Part shown: positions 25,626 to 34,916 of the stretch, piece after piece
How the letters are laid out: every line of letters starts with the position of its first letter
How positions within the stretch are numbered: the first letter of the stretch is position 1
Assembly (NCBI GenBank): GCA_016707685.1
Contig: JADJHE010000003.1
Span: 186,001 to 250,000, forward strand
DNA from: Bacteroidota bacterium
GTDB taxonomy: Bacteria > Bacteroidota > Bacteroidia > 2-12-FULL-35-15
DNA: 64,000 nucleotides
Direction of reading: 5' to 3'
The notes under the pieces: model-generated
What the model saw: the letters and a program-made list of their open reading frames with translations, nothing else
Told to the model about the DNA's origin: nothing
Database searches by the model: none
Made by a program: the position numbers and the translations under genes

Positions 25626-26395
25626 ATTAACGTTTTGATGCCTAGTTGCTCTACCTTTTTACCAATCTCTTGTAGTTTTTCGAAAGAAATTTTTTCTAAG
25701 TTAGTCTCTGGTGTTGGTCTGTCTAGAGAATAAAGCATTACTTCTTTTGGTTTTATAATTTTCAATAATTCTAACCAACTGTCTACTTCATAGTCGGTTG
25801 TGTTATCAATGGGTTGAGCTTTATGTACGCCTTTTAAAAACATAGTTTGAATTGTTAGATCACCATTAAACTGGTTAAGATGATAAACGACCCATTCGAG
25901 TGTTCTATTATTTAAAGGTTGATCTATTTTCTGAAAAAGAGCCTCAGTACCTGCATCTAATTTCAGAATTCTTTTATCAACTTTTTTTAATGCGGATACT
26001 ACTTTGCTGTTATTGAGCATTAATGAATTTGACAATACAGAGATTTTTGAATTGGGGTAATACTTATCTCTCAATTCTATCGTATCGTTAATTATTTCTT
26101 CAAACTCCGGGTGTAAAGTAGGCTCTCCGTTTCCAGCAAATGTAATCGAGCAGAGTTTTTCTTTTTGATTTAGCAAATGTTGCAATTTATATTCAAGCGC
26201 TTCTTTAATTTCTTTTCTACTATGGAACTTAAATTTTGGAGCCTTTTTTAAATCAGTCCACCCACATTCACAATAAATACAATCAAAGTTGCATAATTTG
26301 GAATTTGTTGGCAATAAATTTATCCCCAAAGAAACACCTAATCGTCTGCTTTTGATAGGTCCAAATATTATACTGTCAAACAATTTTGTTTCCAT
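25619..26395 (-). CDS. Radical SAM protein, COG0731-like
   Basis: A 258-aa radical SAM enzyme with the cluster motif CNFDCIYC (C35, C39, C42), preceded by FGPIKSRRLGVSLGINLLP, and with the GGE-like strand SITFAGNGEPTLHPEF. This matches a widespread Bacteroidota family of radical SAM proteins of unknown substrate, distantly like wyosine-forming and activating enzymes. I chose ATG 26395 (METKLFDSIIFGP); the upstream in-frame extension is poorly conserved in character. A half-matching palindrome (26433-26444) lies upstream but is weak. Confidence 0.8.
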   Translation of the reverse strand: METKLFDSIIFGPIKSRRLGVSLGINLLPTNSKLCNFDCIYCECGWTDLKKAPKFKFHSRKEIKEALEYKLQHLLNQKEKLCSITFAGNGEPTLHPEFEEIINDTIELRDKYYPNSKISVLSNSLMLNNSKVVSALKKVDKRILKLDAGTEALFQKIDQPLNNRTLEWVVYHLNQFNGDLTIQTMFLKGVHKAQPIDNTTDYEVDSWLELLKIIKPKEVMLYSLDRPTPETNLEKISFEKLQEIGKKVEQLGIKTLIY

Positions 26396-26608
26396 TCGGC
26401 ATAAATATAATTCTTTCGTTTGTAAGTAAATATGAGATTCGTCAGCCTTAAGGCTGCTAAAAAACACTTGCAATTATGAGAATTTACTTAATGTTAATAA
26501 AGACAGTTGAATGTTAAAAAATACGACTGAATAAAATGAAATTGAGATTTATTCTCTCTATACCTTTCGAAAAAATATTTACAACTCCATTTACATCATT
26601 ATAAATTT

Positions 26609-29215
26609 ATGAAATCAAAAAAAGCAACGATAAATGTAAATTCTATCAAATCGCCTTTATTATCAGCATATACAGACAGGCCTTCGTACGAAAAAGGTAA
26701 AATATTAGAACAATGTATTTCTTACTTTGAAGGTGATGAGTTAGCAGCCACAACATGGATGAATAAATATGCAATGAAAAATAAGAAAGGTCAATTTGTA
26801 GAATTGACTCCTGAACATATGCATAAAAGAATGGCAAAAGAATTTGCAAGAATAGAAAGTCAGAGTAAAAACAAAACAGAGTTAAATGGAAGTTTTAAGA
26901 ATCTTTCGATTTATGGACAAGAAAGATCGTTGCTTGATGAAGAAAAAATTTACAACTATTTTAATAACTTTAAATACATCATTCCCCAGGGAAGTGTTAT
27001 GTCGGCATTAGGCAATCCTTATATTATCGCATCATTATCAAATTGTATTGTGCTCCCAGAGGTTTATGATTCATATGGTGGAATATTTTATACTGATCAA
27101 CAAATGGCTCAGCTTTTTAAAAGACGTTGTGGTGTTGGAGTTGATATATCAACGCTTCGACCTGCAGGATCTACTGTGTCTAATTCTGCTGGATCAACAA
27201 CAGGAGCGGTTTCATTTATGGAACGCTTTTCCAACACAACACGAGAAGTCGCTCAAAATGGCAGACGCGGTGCTTTAATGATAACAATAGATATTGCACA
27301 TCCAGATGTGCAGCAGTTTATTACAATTAAGCAAGATCTTTCAAAAGTTACTGGTGCAAACATATCTATCCGTTTATCAGATGAATTTATGAATGCTGTT
27401 CAGCATGATGAGGATTATCTATTAAGATTTCCAATCGATTCCCAAGAACCAATCTATTCTAAAAAAGTAAAAGCAAAAGATCTTTGGAATCTGGTTGTAA
27501 AATGCGCACACAATACAGCTGAACCAGGCTTGATTTTTTGGGATAGACAACATTACTATTCAACATCATCTGTATATCCAGAATTTAAAAATGTATCTAC
27601 CAATCCCTGTTCTGAGATTGCTATGCAAGGTGGCGACTCATGCCGATTAATTGCTCTAAATTTATTCAGCTTTGTAAGGAATCCGTTTACTGAGAATGCG
27701 AGTTTTGATTATAAATTGTTTTATGAAACTACCTATGAAGCACAACGATTGATGGATGACCTTGTTGATTTAGAACTTGAACACATTGAACGAATTTTTG
27801 AAAAAGTAGCTGCTGATCCAGAACCCGATTCAATCAAGCAAGTCGAAGTAGACACATGGAAATTGCTTTACAATGCTGGTAAAAAAGGAAGAAGAACAGG
27901 ACTCGGATTCACAGCGCTTGCCGACACAATTGCAGCTTTAGGGTATCAATTTGATTCGACAGAATCATTGGATGAAGTACAAAAAATAATGAAAAAAAAA
28001 TGTACTGCTGAATTTGATTGTTCTATAGATCTAGCTATCGAAAGAGGAAAATTTGAAAGTTTTAATCCAGAAATAGAAAACACCTCTGAGTTTGTTCAAA
28101 TGCTAAAAACAGAATTGCCTGAACTATATGATCGCATGATGAAATACGGTAGAAGAAATATTTCTTTAAGTACTGTAGCTCCAACTGGAACATTGAGCAT
28201 GTTGGCCCAATGTTCATCAGGAATAGAACCAGTATTTATGTTGTCCTATAAACGCAGAAGAAAGGTAAATCCATTGGAACAAAATGCAAAAGTAGATTAC
28301 ATTGATTCAATGGGTGATTCCTGGGAAGAGTTTGTTGTATACCATCAAAAATTGAAAAAATGGATGGAGGCCACTGGTAAGACAGATATTTCTGAAAGTC
28401 CATACAAGAATTCAACAGCCAATGAGATTGATTGGATAAAGCGCGTGAAAATGCAATCTATTGTACAAAAATATACCACACACAGTATTAGTTCTACGAT
28501 AAATCTTCCAAGCAATGTTTCAGAAGAAAAAGTAGGAGAAATTTATCTTGAAGCTTGGAAACAAGGATTGAAAGGCATTACCGTTTATCGTGAAGGGTCA
28601 AGAAGTGGTGTTTTGGTTTCTACAGATACAAAAAGTACATCTAAATCTAACAACGAAATAATTGAAACAATACCGCCAAAACGACCCTCTAAAATAGAAG
28701 CCGAAATTGTTCGCTTCATGAATCATGATGAAAAATGGATTGCATTTGTTGGGTTGTTGAATAATAAACCATACGAAATTTTTACAGGTAAAAGTGAAGA
28801 TTCATTTGTAATACCAACCTGGGTAAATAGAGGCTGGATTATTAAGAATAGTGCAGATAATGGTAAAAAAAGATACGATTTTCAATACGTGGATAAAGAT
28901 GGTTATAAAGTAACGATAGAAGGATTGTCGCGTTCATTTAATAAAGAATATTGGAACTATGGTAAGCTTATTTCAGGAGTGCTACGCCATGGAATGCCTA
29001 TACAAAATGTAGTGGATCTTGTTGGTAATTTGAATTTATACAGTGATAGTATAAACACCTGGAAAAATGGTATCGAACGAGCTCTAAAAAAATTCATCCC
29101 TGATGGCACATATGCTAAAGACAAAGAATGTTCAAGCTGTGGAGATAGAGATGGACTAATCTATGAAGAAGGTTGTTTAAAATGTAAAAGTTGCGGACAT
29201 TCTAAATGCGGATAA
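26609..29215 (+). CDS. nrdJ: Class II (B12-dependent) ribonucleotide reductase
   Basis: An 868-aa adenosylcobalamin-dependent ribonucleoside-diphosphate reductase. The barrel shows LSNCIVLPEVYDSYGGIF (first redox Cys), FKRRCGVGVDISTLRPAGS, TNPCSEIAMQGGDSCRL (thiyl Cys and Glu), and SLSTVAPTGTLSMLA. The C-terminal tail has a zinc-ribbon-like CSSCGDRDG...CLKCKSCGHSKCG which regenerates the active site. No small subunit is needed, so it works with or without oxygen. A TACCTTTC (26561-26568) is a possible -7 box; I found no FNR-type palindrome at the class II distance. nrdD and nrdG follow. Confidence 0.94.
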   Translation: MKSKKATINVNSIKSPLLSAYTDRPSYEKGKILEQCISYFEGDELAATTWMNKYAMKNKKGQFVELTPEHMHKRMAKEFARIESQSKNKTELNGSFKNLSIYGQERSLLDEEKIYNYFNNFKYIIPQGSVMSALGNPYIIASLSNCIVLPEVYDSYGGIFYTDQQMAQLFKRRCGVGVDISTLRPAGSTVSNSAGSTTGAVSFMERFSNTTREVAQNGRRGALMITIDIAHPDVQQFITIKQDLSKVTGANISIRLSDEFMNAVQHDEDYLLRFPIDSQEPIYSKKVKAKDLWNLVVKCAHNTAEPGLIFWDRQHYYSTSSVYPEFKNVSTNPCSEIAMQGGDSCRLIALNLFSFVRNPFTENASFDYKLFYETTYEAQRLMDDLVDLELEHIERIFEKVAADPEPDSIKQVEVDTWKLLYNAGKKGRRTGLGFTALADTIAALGYQFDSTESLDEVQKIMKKKCTAEFDCSIDLAIERGKFESFNPEIENTSEFVQMLKTELPELYDRMMKYGRRNISLSTVAPTGTLSMLAQCSSGIEPVFMLSYKRRRKVNPLEQNAKVDYIDSMGDSWEEFVVYHQKLKKWMEATGKTDISESPYKNSTANEIDWIKRVKMQSIVQKYTTHSISSTINLPSNVSEEKVGEIYLEAWKQGLKGITVYREGSRSGVLVSTDTKSTSKSNNEIIETIPPKRPSKIEAEIVRFMNHDEKWIAFVGLLNNKPYEIFTGKSEDSFVIPTWVNRGWIIKNSADNGKKRYDFQYVDKDGYKVTIEGLSRSFNKEYWNYGKLISGVLRHGMPIQNVVDLVGNLNLYSDSINTWKNGIERALKKFIPDGTYAKDKECSSCGDRDGLIYEEGCLKCKSCGHSKCG

Positions 29216-29230
29216 ACTAAAAAAATATTT

Positions 29231-31517
29231 ATGATAAACTATGTAATCAAACGAAATGGCGAATACAAGCTATTCCATTTCTACAAAATCAAAGATGCTG
29301 TTCAAAAAGGTTTTGAAAGCGTAAAAAAGACATTCGATCAAAGCGTAATTGATACTATAGCTAACAAGCTGGAAGAAAAAGAAGTATGGTCGGTTGAAGA
29401 AATTCAAGATATTATTGAAAAAACGTTATATTCAAAAGGATATTTTGATGTGATGCGTTCTTTTATGCTATATAGGCATACTAGAAAATTACAGAGAGAG
29501 CATGTTGAAGGATTGAATGAAGATACAACCTATGTGAACAGCACACAAACGATTGAAGAATACATTTTGCAAACAGACTGGCGCATAAACGCAAATGCAA
29601 ATACCTCTTATTCAAACGCAGGATTAGTGAATAATGTTGCTGGAAAAATCATTGCGAATTATTGGCTTGATAAAGTTTATACCAAAGAAGAAGGATATGC
29701 TCATCGGAATGGTGATGTTCATATTCATGATTTGGATTGCCTAACGGGATATTGTGCAGGATGGAGTTTACGTGTTTTGTTAAATGATGGATTTAATGGT
29801 GTAAGAGGAAGGGTTGAAAGTAAGGCTCCTTCTCATTTTAGAGAAGCATTAGGGCAAATGGCTAACTTTCTTGGCATTCTTCAAAGTGAATGGGCTGGTG
29901 CTCAGGCGTTCAGCTCGTTTGACACTTATCTTGCTCCATATGTATTCAAAGATAATTTGGAATACGAAGACGTATTGAAAGCAATAAGAAGTTTTGTGTA
30001 TAACTTAAATGTTCCTGCTCGATGGGGTCAATCACCTTTTACTAATGTAACTATTGATTGGGTTGTGCCAGAAGATTTGAAACATCAAATCCCTACTAAG
30101 AACAACAATCATCTGTTCAGTAACATGAGCGAAGATGAACAATTACTAGCAAAAGCAAAAGAAAGAGGGGTAGAAAATGTTACTGATCTTTGCTATTCGC
30201 ATTTCCAAAAAGAAATGAATATCATCAATAAAGCATATTATACTGTGATGACAGAAGGAGATGCAAACGGGCAGCCTTTTACTTTTCCTATACCTACAGT
30301 AAATATTACCGAGGATTTTGATTGGCATGGTGAAAATACAGATTTACTTTTTGAGAATACAGCAAAGATTGGATCCTCTTATTTCCAAAATTTTATTGGT
30401 AGCCAGTATATCAAAGATGAATTAGGGAATAAAATTGAAAACGAGAACGCATACAAACCCAATGCTGTAAGAAGTATGTGTTGCCGTTTGCAACTCGACC
30501 TAAGAGAATTGCTAAAACGAGGAAACGGGTTGTTCGGAAGTGCCGAAATGACAGGAAGTATAGGTGTTGTGACAATCAACATGGCACGATTAGGATTTCT
30601 TTATAAAGGCAATTTGAACGCTTTATATGAGCGATTAGACGTTCTATTGGAATTATCGAAATCGACATTAGAAAAGAAGAGAAAATTTATTCAGGAAATG
30701 TACGATAGAGGATTGTATCCTTATACAAAACGCTATTTACCACACTTTCGAAATCATTTCTCTACCATTGGTGTAAATGGGATTAATGAAATGATTAAAA
30801 ATTATTCTAATAATCAATATGATATTATTTCAGAAGAAGGTAGTCAATTTGCATTAGATATTCTTGATTATATCAGAAAACGCATGACTCAGTTTCAAGA
30901 AGAAACAGGCAACCTTTATAACCTGGAAGCAACACCTGCTGAAGGAACAACATATCGTTTTGCAAAAGAAGATAAGAAAAGATTTCCTGAAATTATTCAA
31001 GCAGGTACAGAAGAAAATGTATACTATACAAATAGTTCACAATTGCCTGTAAACTATACAGACGATCCTTTCGAAGCGTTGTTGCAGCAAGATGAATTAC
31101 AATGTAAGTATACTGGAGGAACAGTATTGCATTTATATATGAGAGAACGATTGAGTTCCCCAGAAGCATGCCGCAACTTGGTTAAAAAAGTTGTCTCAAA
31201 TTTCAGATTGCCATACATTACCATTACTCCAATATTCAGCGTATGTCCTAAGCATGGCTATTTGAATGGAGAACATGAATTCTGCCCAAAATGTGATGAA
31301 GAAATTTTAAATGAAAATAGTTTTAACAATCAAAATCAGAAAAACAATGAAAGCATCAAATCAACAGGCATTTTTGCAACTGCATCAAACTAAAAGAACA
31401 AAATGCTTGGTATACACCCGTGTAATGGGGTACCATCGACCAGTAGAAAGCTTTAATATTGGCAAAAAAGGAGAGCATAAGGAAAGAATACATTTTGTTG
31501 AAAATGTTAGTTGCTAA
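29231..31517 (+). CDS. nrdD: Class III anaerobic ribonucleotide reductase NrdD, frameshift before glycyl-radical motif
   Basis: A glycyl-radical NTP reductase. The first frame (29231-31393, 720 aa) has an ATP-cone N-terminus (VIKRNGEYKLFHFYKIKDAV), HRNGDVHIHDLD, CRLQLDLRELLKRG, and the zinc site CPKHGYLNGEHEFCPKC. It stops at 31391-31393 before the radical motif. The next frame carries KCLVYTRVMGYHRPVESFN, whose RVMGY Gly codon is 31428-31430, ending at 31515-31517. The expected protein is about 760 aa. A one-base insertion (or two-base loss) between about 31310 and 31390 explains the break. As read, the enzyme could not form its radical. A sequencing error or a genuine recoding site are both possible. 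Confidence 0.85.
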
Positions 31518-32187
31518 GCCAATCTATAGTATTACGCCATTTACGTTATTGGATTATCCGGATAAAACAGCCTGCATTTTATGGTTTGCAGGCTGTAATA
31601 TGCGGTGCGTATATTGTTATAATCCAGATATTGTTGATGGAGAGGGGAAATTGTCTGTTTCGGAAGCCATAAATTTTTTAAAAAAGAGAGTCAATTTAAT
31701 TGATGCAGTAGTATTAAGTGGAGGGGAATGTACGCGCTTTAAAGGGCTAATAGAATTAGCAAAAGAAATAAAAAAAATAGGAATGTTGGTTAAGATAGAT
31801 ACAAATGGATCGAACCCCGATTTGATTAAGGAGATGATAGAACAAAAATTAGTAGATTATATTGCCTTAGATTTTAAAACAATTGAAAAAAACTTTTTTT
31901 CTGTAACAGGTTCAAAACTGCACAATCGATTTGTTAATACTTTGGATTTGCTAATTGAAAAAAAAATTGCTTACGAAGTGAGAACTACATTTCACTCGGA
32001 ACTAATAGGAAAACAAACAATTCTGAAAATGATAGACTTTTTGAGTTTTAAAAAATATAAAGGGAATTATTTTATCCAAAATTACAGAAATGATTCTGCA
32101 ACACTAGGAGGGATAAAAAATTCAGAGTACAAATTTAATATCGAGAATCCCTTTCAAAATAAAATAAAGATTGAAATAAGAAATTGA
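31504..32187 (+). CDS. nrdG: Anaerobic RNR-activating radical SAM enzyme NrdG
   Basis: A 227-aa glycyl-radical activase. CNMRCVYC (C31, C35, C38) binds the [4Fe-4S] cluster, with the usual TLLDYPDKTACILWFAGCN lead-in, VVLSGGE, KIDTNGSNPDLIKEMI and DYIALDFKT. It generates the radical on the nrdD glycine. I chose ATG 31504, which gives the normal start and overlaps the corrected nrdD end by 14 bases; an earlier TTG at 31459 adds a non-conserved extension. The overlap supports translational coupling and so supports 31517 as the true nrdD end. Confidence 0.93.
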   Translation: MLVAKPIYSITPFTLLDYPDKTACILWFAGCNMRCVYCYNPDIVDGEGKLSVSEAINFLKKRVNLIDAVVLSGGECTRFKGLIELAKEIKKIGMLVKIDTNGSNPDLIKEMIEQKLVDYIALDFKTIEKNFFSVTGSKLHNRFVNTLDLLIEKKIAYEVRTTFHSELIGKQTILKMIDFLSFKKYKGNYFIQNYRNDSATLGGIKNSEYKFNIENPFQNKIKIEIRN

Positions 32188-32198
32188 AAATGGCAGCT

Positions 32199-32909
32199 TT
32201 AATCATCAATACTTGCGATATCAACTAATCTGCTATGATTAAGAATCTTTATTCGCTTGCCTACAAAGTCGATGATTTTTTCATTTTTCAAATCGGATAA
32301 AAGACGGATAGCCGTTTCTGTTGCCGTTCCTACAATATTTGCAATTTCTTCTCTTGTTAAGGTTACACTTATGGTCGTAGAGTCAGCTTCATAGCCATAT
32401 GTTTTTTTTATAAAAAGCAATGCTTCAGCAAGTCTTTCTTTAACAGGTTTTTGAGCAATATTTGTAATTGCGTGTTCTGCTTTTTTTAAATCACTAGATA
32501 AGAGTTTCATCAATTGAATTGAAACATCTTGATTGGTGTTCATGAAACTCCAAAACAATTTTTTTGGAATAAAACAAATATTCGACTCTTCTATCGTTTC
32601 AGATGTCGAAGTATAATGGTCTCCGCTTAACAATGAACGATATCCTATAATGTCACCAGGTTTTGCCATCCGTACAATTTGCTCTCTACCATTCTCTGCT
32701 AATTGATGCAGTTTTACCTTGCCTGTATATACAATGTAAATGCCATGGGGCATAGCACCTTGGCTAAATATTATTTGCCCTTTTTTATAGGTAGTGCAGC
32801 CTTTGTTTTCGTGCAAAGATTCTATTTCGTCTTTTTCTAAAGAACAAAATATTGAACTTAGTCGAGCTTGACAATTTTTACAGTCAACTATAAGTGTATC
32901 TTTTATCAT
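32199..32909 (-). CDS. Crp/Fnr regulator 3, FNR-type with four cysteines
   Basis: A 236-aa Crp/Fnr protein. Cysteines C10, C13 and C22 (CxxCx8C, also a C38) and C112 (SNICFIP) match the FNR cluster ligand positions, though with a longer second gap than E. coli FNR. The HTH has GTATETAIRLLSDLK, keeping Glu and Arg. It lies 14 bp after the hypothetical gene 33394-32924 and both are probably transcribed from the palindrome-containing promoter at 33451. The gene converges on nrdG. It is a candidate O2 or NO sensor of the regulon. Confidence 0.88.
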   Translation of the reverse strand: MIKDTLIVDCKNCQARLSSIFCSLEKDEIESLHENKGCTTYKKGQIIFSQGAMPHGIYIVYTGKVKLHQLAENGREQIVRMAKPGDIIGYRSLLSGDHYTSTSETIEESNICFIPKKLFWSFMNTNQDVSIQLMKLLSSDLKKAEHAITNIAQKPVKERLAEALLFIKKTYGYEADSTTISVTLTREEIANIVGTATETAIRLLSDLKNEKIIDFVGKRIKILNHSRLVDIASIDD

Positions 32910-32923
32910 AACATGAAATTTAT

Positions 32924-33394
32924 TTATTTGGGTAATTCAAACTCTGTTTCCCATGTTTCATTCAATTCTAGACTTAAAAGTTTTATTTTTAAAAATGATT
33001 CATCCCCCTTTTTTATAATTTCTCTTTCTGTAACCTTGCTTTCGCCAATAGGTTTTGATTCATCTTTTATTGTTATAATATCGCTTACACGTGGTAGGAA
33101 TGGGTATTGAATCGTGATTTTTTCATCTTCTGTTTTAACTAAAGACAACCCGATTTCAAATATAAATTCCTCCAGTTTTTCTACAAGTATTTCATCGTTG
33201 ATTTCTTTTTGCGCTTTATCGGAGATGTTTTCAATCCACCTGTTAAAACGAGCGGTAGACTGTTGTAAAATATCTTCTTTTGTATAATCAGGGAAGGGAC
33301 TGCGAATGTGTTCGTTGTCAGTAAACCAAAAATTAAAAGAAGCCTCAAGCATATTTGTATCTGCTTCTATTTTAACATTTTCATCTGTTGCCAT
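32924..33394 (-). CDS. Hypothetical protein, 156 aa, co-transcribed with crp3
   Basis: Not recognised. It is soluble and acidic, with no cysteine in the mature part and no signal peptide. The N-terminal half is helical with aromatic residues (ASFNFWFTDNEHIRSPFPDY, ILQQSTARFNRWIENISD), and the C-terminal half is beta-rich (ITIQYPFLPRVSDIITIKDE). The start ATG 33394 is preferred to 33421 because the -7 box at 33419-33426 overlaps the latter. It is the first gene behind an FNR-type site and precedes crp3 by 14 bp. A role next to the regulator is inference from position only. Confidence 0.6.
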   Translation of the reverse strand: MATDENVKIEADTNMLEASFNFWFTDNEHIRSPFPDYTKEDILQQSTARFNRWIENISDKAQKEINDEILVEKLEEFIFEIGLSLVKTEDEKITIQYPFLPRVSDIITIKDESKPIGESKVTEREIIKKGDESFLKIKLLSLELNETWETEFELPK

Positions 33395-33450
33395 AACTAT
33401 GTTTTGTAAATTACATAGCAAAGTTAATGTGAAAAATCAACTTTATATAT

Positions 33451-33462
33451 GATACATATCAT
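33451..33462 (-). promoter_or_regulatory. FNR-type palindrome, hypothetical-crp3 promoter
   Basis: TGATACATATCA, with flanking ATATA/TATAT making a 22-bp near-perfect palindrome. The minus-strand -7 box TAACTTTG (33426-33419) is a perfect match, 34 bp centre to centre. The site touches the 3' end of the thioesterase gene. Confidence 0.75.
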
Positions 33463-33908
33463 ATATGGGAAAATGTTTTTCTTTTGAGGGCGTTTTTGTA
33501 TTCTTCAATCTCAATGTCAGATACTGGTTTTAATGCAGGAACTTTGGTAGGTTTTTTATTGTCGCTCAATGCAACAAATGTAAAATAGGCAGTGTTTGTT
33601 AGTATATTTTCAGCTTTTTTAACCGTCCTTGCTTTTACTTCAATATATATTTCCATAGAAGTTTCGAAAGCACGCGTGATTTTTGCTTTGATTGTTACAA
33701 TATCACCTAGATATATAGGTTTTTTGAAAGCAACTCTGTCAATCGAAGCTGTAACCGAAATATTTTCAGAATGAGTTTGAGCACAAATTGCAGATGCTGT
33801 GTCCATCCAATGCATCAATTTCCCTCCTTGCAAAATTCCCATTGGATTGGTATCATTCGGATAGACAATTTCTGTCATAATAACAACTGAATCTTCTGGT
33901 GTTTTCAT
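33459..33908 (-). CDS. Acyl-CoA thioesterase, hotdog fold (YciA-like)
   Basis: A 149-aa hotdog-fold thioesterase. TEIVYPNDTNPMGILQGGKLMHWMDTASAI contains the conserved Asn, Gly-Gly and catalytic Asp region of the acyl-CoA hydrolase (YciA/BACH) family, and VTASIDRVAFKKPIYLGDIV follows. It probably hydrolyses medium- or long-chain acyl-CoA in the cytoplasm. Its promoter has the FNR-type site 33954, shared divergently with plsC, so acyl-CoA hydrolysis and phospholipid acylation may be tuned together in anaerobiosis. Confidence 0.88.
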   Translation of the reverse strand: MKTPEDSVVIMTEIVYPNDTNPMGILQGGKLMHWMDTASAICAQTHSENISVTASIDRVAFKKPIYLGDIVTIKAKITRAFETSMEIYIEVKARTVKKAENILTNTAYFTFVALSDNKKPTKVPALKPVSDIEIEEYKNALKRKTFSHI

Positions 33909-33953
33909 TTACAGTATTTTGCCAAAACTAATGTTTTGCCATTCAATACTTTA

Positions 33954-33965
33954 TGACTTAAATCA
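33954..33965. promoter_or_regulatory. FNR-type palindrome between thioesterase and plsC
   Basis: TGACTTAAATCA. Minus-strand box TAGTTTTG (33930-33923) is perfect and 33 bp away; plus-strand box TAATATTG (33989-33996) has one mismatch and is also 33 bp away. The site is thus symmetric between two divergent genes. Confidence 0.78.
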
Positions 33966-34075
33966 TGATATTGTTTTTATAACCTTCTTAATATTGTTGG
34001 GGCATAAAATCAGGACACACCCTAGAAGAACTGAATTTATAGTAGATTCCGCTAGCCTATAATTATAAAGAAGGA

Positions 34076-34852
34076 ATGATTTCTATTTCTAAAAAAATGT
34101 ATATTTTGAAATTATTATTCTTTCCGTTTTCCCTTTTATATAAATTTTATTTTGTAATCATTTTTGGTTTACTAATGATTATTTTGTACCCTGTATATTA
34201 TATCGTTTTGACAAGAAGGAGACTCTTTCAAACGGGATTTATAATAATACGATTTCATGCATATCTTCTATGCATATTTGGATTTATATACATTAAGGGT
34301 ATAAATAAAAAGAACATTCCTCAAACGGGCCCATTTATTATTTGTGCAAATCACACTTCTTTTATAGATATACTGAGTATTTATGTAACATTTAAAAATT
34401 ATTTCGTTTTTACTGGAAAGAAAGAGATTGAAAAATGGCCCTTGTTTCATATTTTTTATACATCTGGTATGAATATTTTGGTAGATAGACACAGCAAGAA
34501 AGGGGCTTACAAGGCGTTTAAAGAAATGGCAAATGTAATCGATCAAAAACATTCATTAATGATATTTCCAGAAGGAACGATTTCAAACACTGCACCTCAC
34601 ATGGGAGAATTTAAAAGTGGAGCATTTACAATTGCAATACAAAAAAAAGTTCCAATTCTTCCTATTACGCTTATAAATAATTGGAAACTTTTTGGGAAAG
34701 GCAATATTCTTTTTACAAAAGCGCGTCCAGGAATTGCAAAAGTTGTTATTCATCCTTTGGTTTATACAAATTCTTTGTCAGACCAAGACACTGTAATTCT
34801 TCCGTTTATTATTAGAGATATTATTAAGGAACCATTAAAAAGTAATATATGA
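34076..34852 (+). CDS. 1-acyl-glycerol-3-phosphate acyltransferase (PlsC-like)
   Basis: A 258-aa membrane-associated acyltransferase that makes phosphatidic acid. The HX4D motif is ANHTSFIDI, and the substrate motif is FPEGTIS, followed by FKSGAFTIAIQKKVPILPI. An N-terminal hydrophobic hairpin (LLFFPFSLLYKFYFVIIFGLL) anchors it. It shares a bidirectional promoter with the thioesterase. Its stop codon overlaps the next palindrome (34850). Other lipid lysophosphatidic acyltransferases of this type could also act on ornithine lipids. Confidence 0.88.
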   Translation: MISISKKMYILKLLFFPFSLLYKFYFVIIFGLLMIILYPVYYIVLTRRRLFQTGFIIIRFHAYLLCIFGFIYIKGINKKNIPQTGPFIICANHTSFIDILSIYVTFKNYFVFTGKKEIEKWPLFHIFYTSGMNILVDRHSKKGAYKAFKEMANVIDQKHSLMIFPEGTISNTAPHMGEFKSGAFTIAIQKKVPILPITLINNWKLFGKGNILFTKARPGIAKVVIHPLVYTNSLSDQDTVILPFIIRDIIKEPLKSNI

Positions 34853-34861
34853 TTTACATCA
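34850..34861 (+). promoter_or_regulatory. FNR-type palindrome, ModE-like/TonB receptor operon
   Basis: TGATTTACATCA with ATAT/ATAT flanks. The box TTAATTTG (34885-34892, one mismatch to TAnnTTTG) is centred 33 bp downstream. The site overlaps the plsC stop codon. Confidence 0.72.
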
Positions 34862-34916
34862 TATTATAAAATCTGTGTTTGCTGTTAATTTGCGGTATGT
34901 TTAATAAAGCATAGTG

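Noticed and set aside
26433..26444. TGAGATTCGTCA as a sixteenth FNR-type site, before the radical SAM gene
   Set aside because: The left half is TGAG, not TGAY, so the palindrome is imperfect. A TATATTTA box lies 33 bp away, but the implied start would fall on the ATG. Too weak to count.
31311..31517. Separate small protein starting at 31311
   Set aside because: Its C-terminal part is the glycyl-radical end of NrdD in a shifted frame; the N-terminal part is out-of-frame nrdD sequence.
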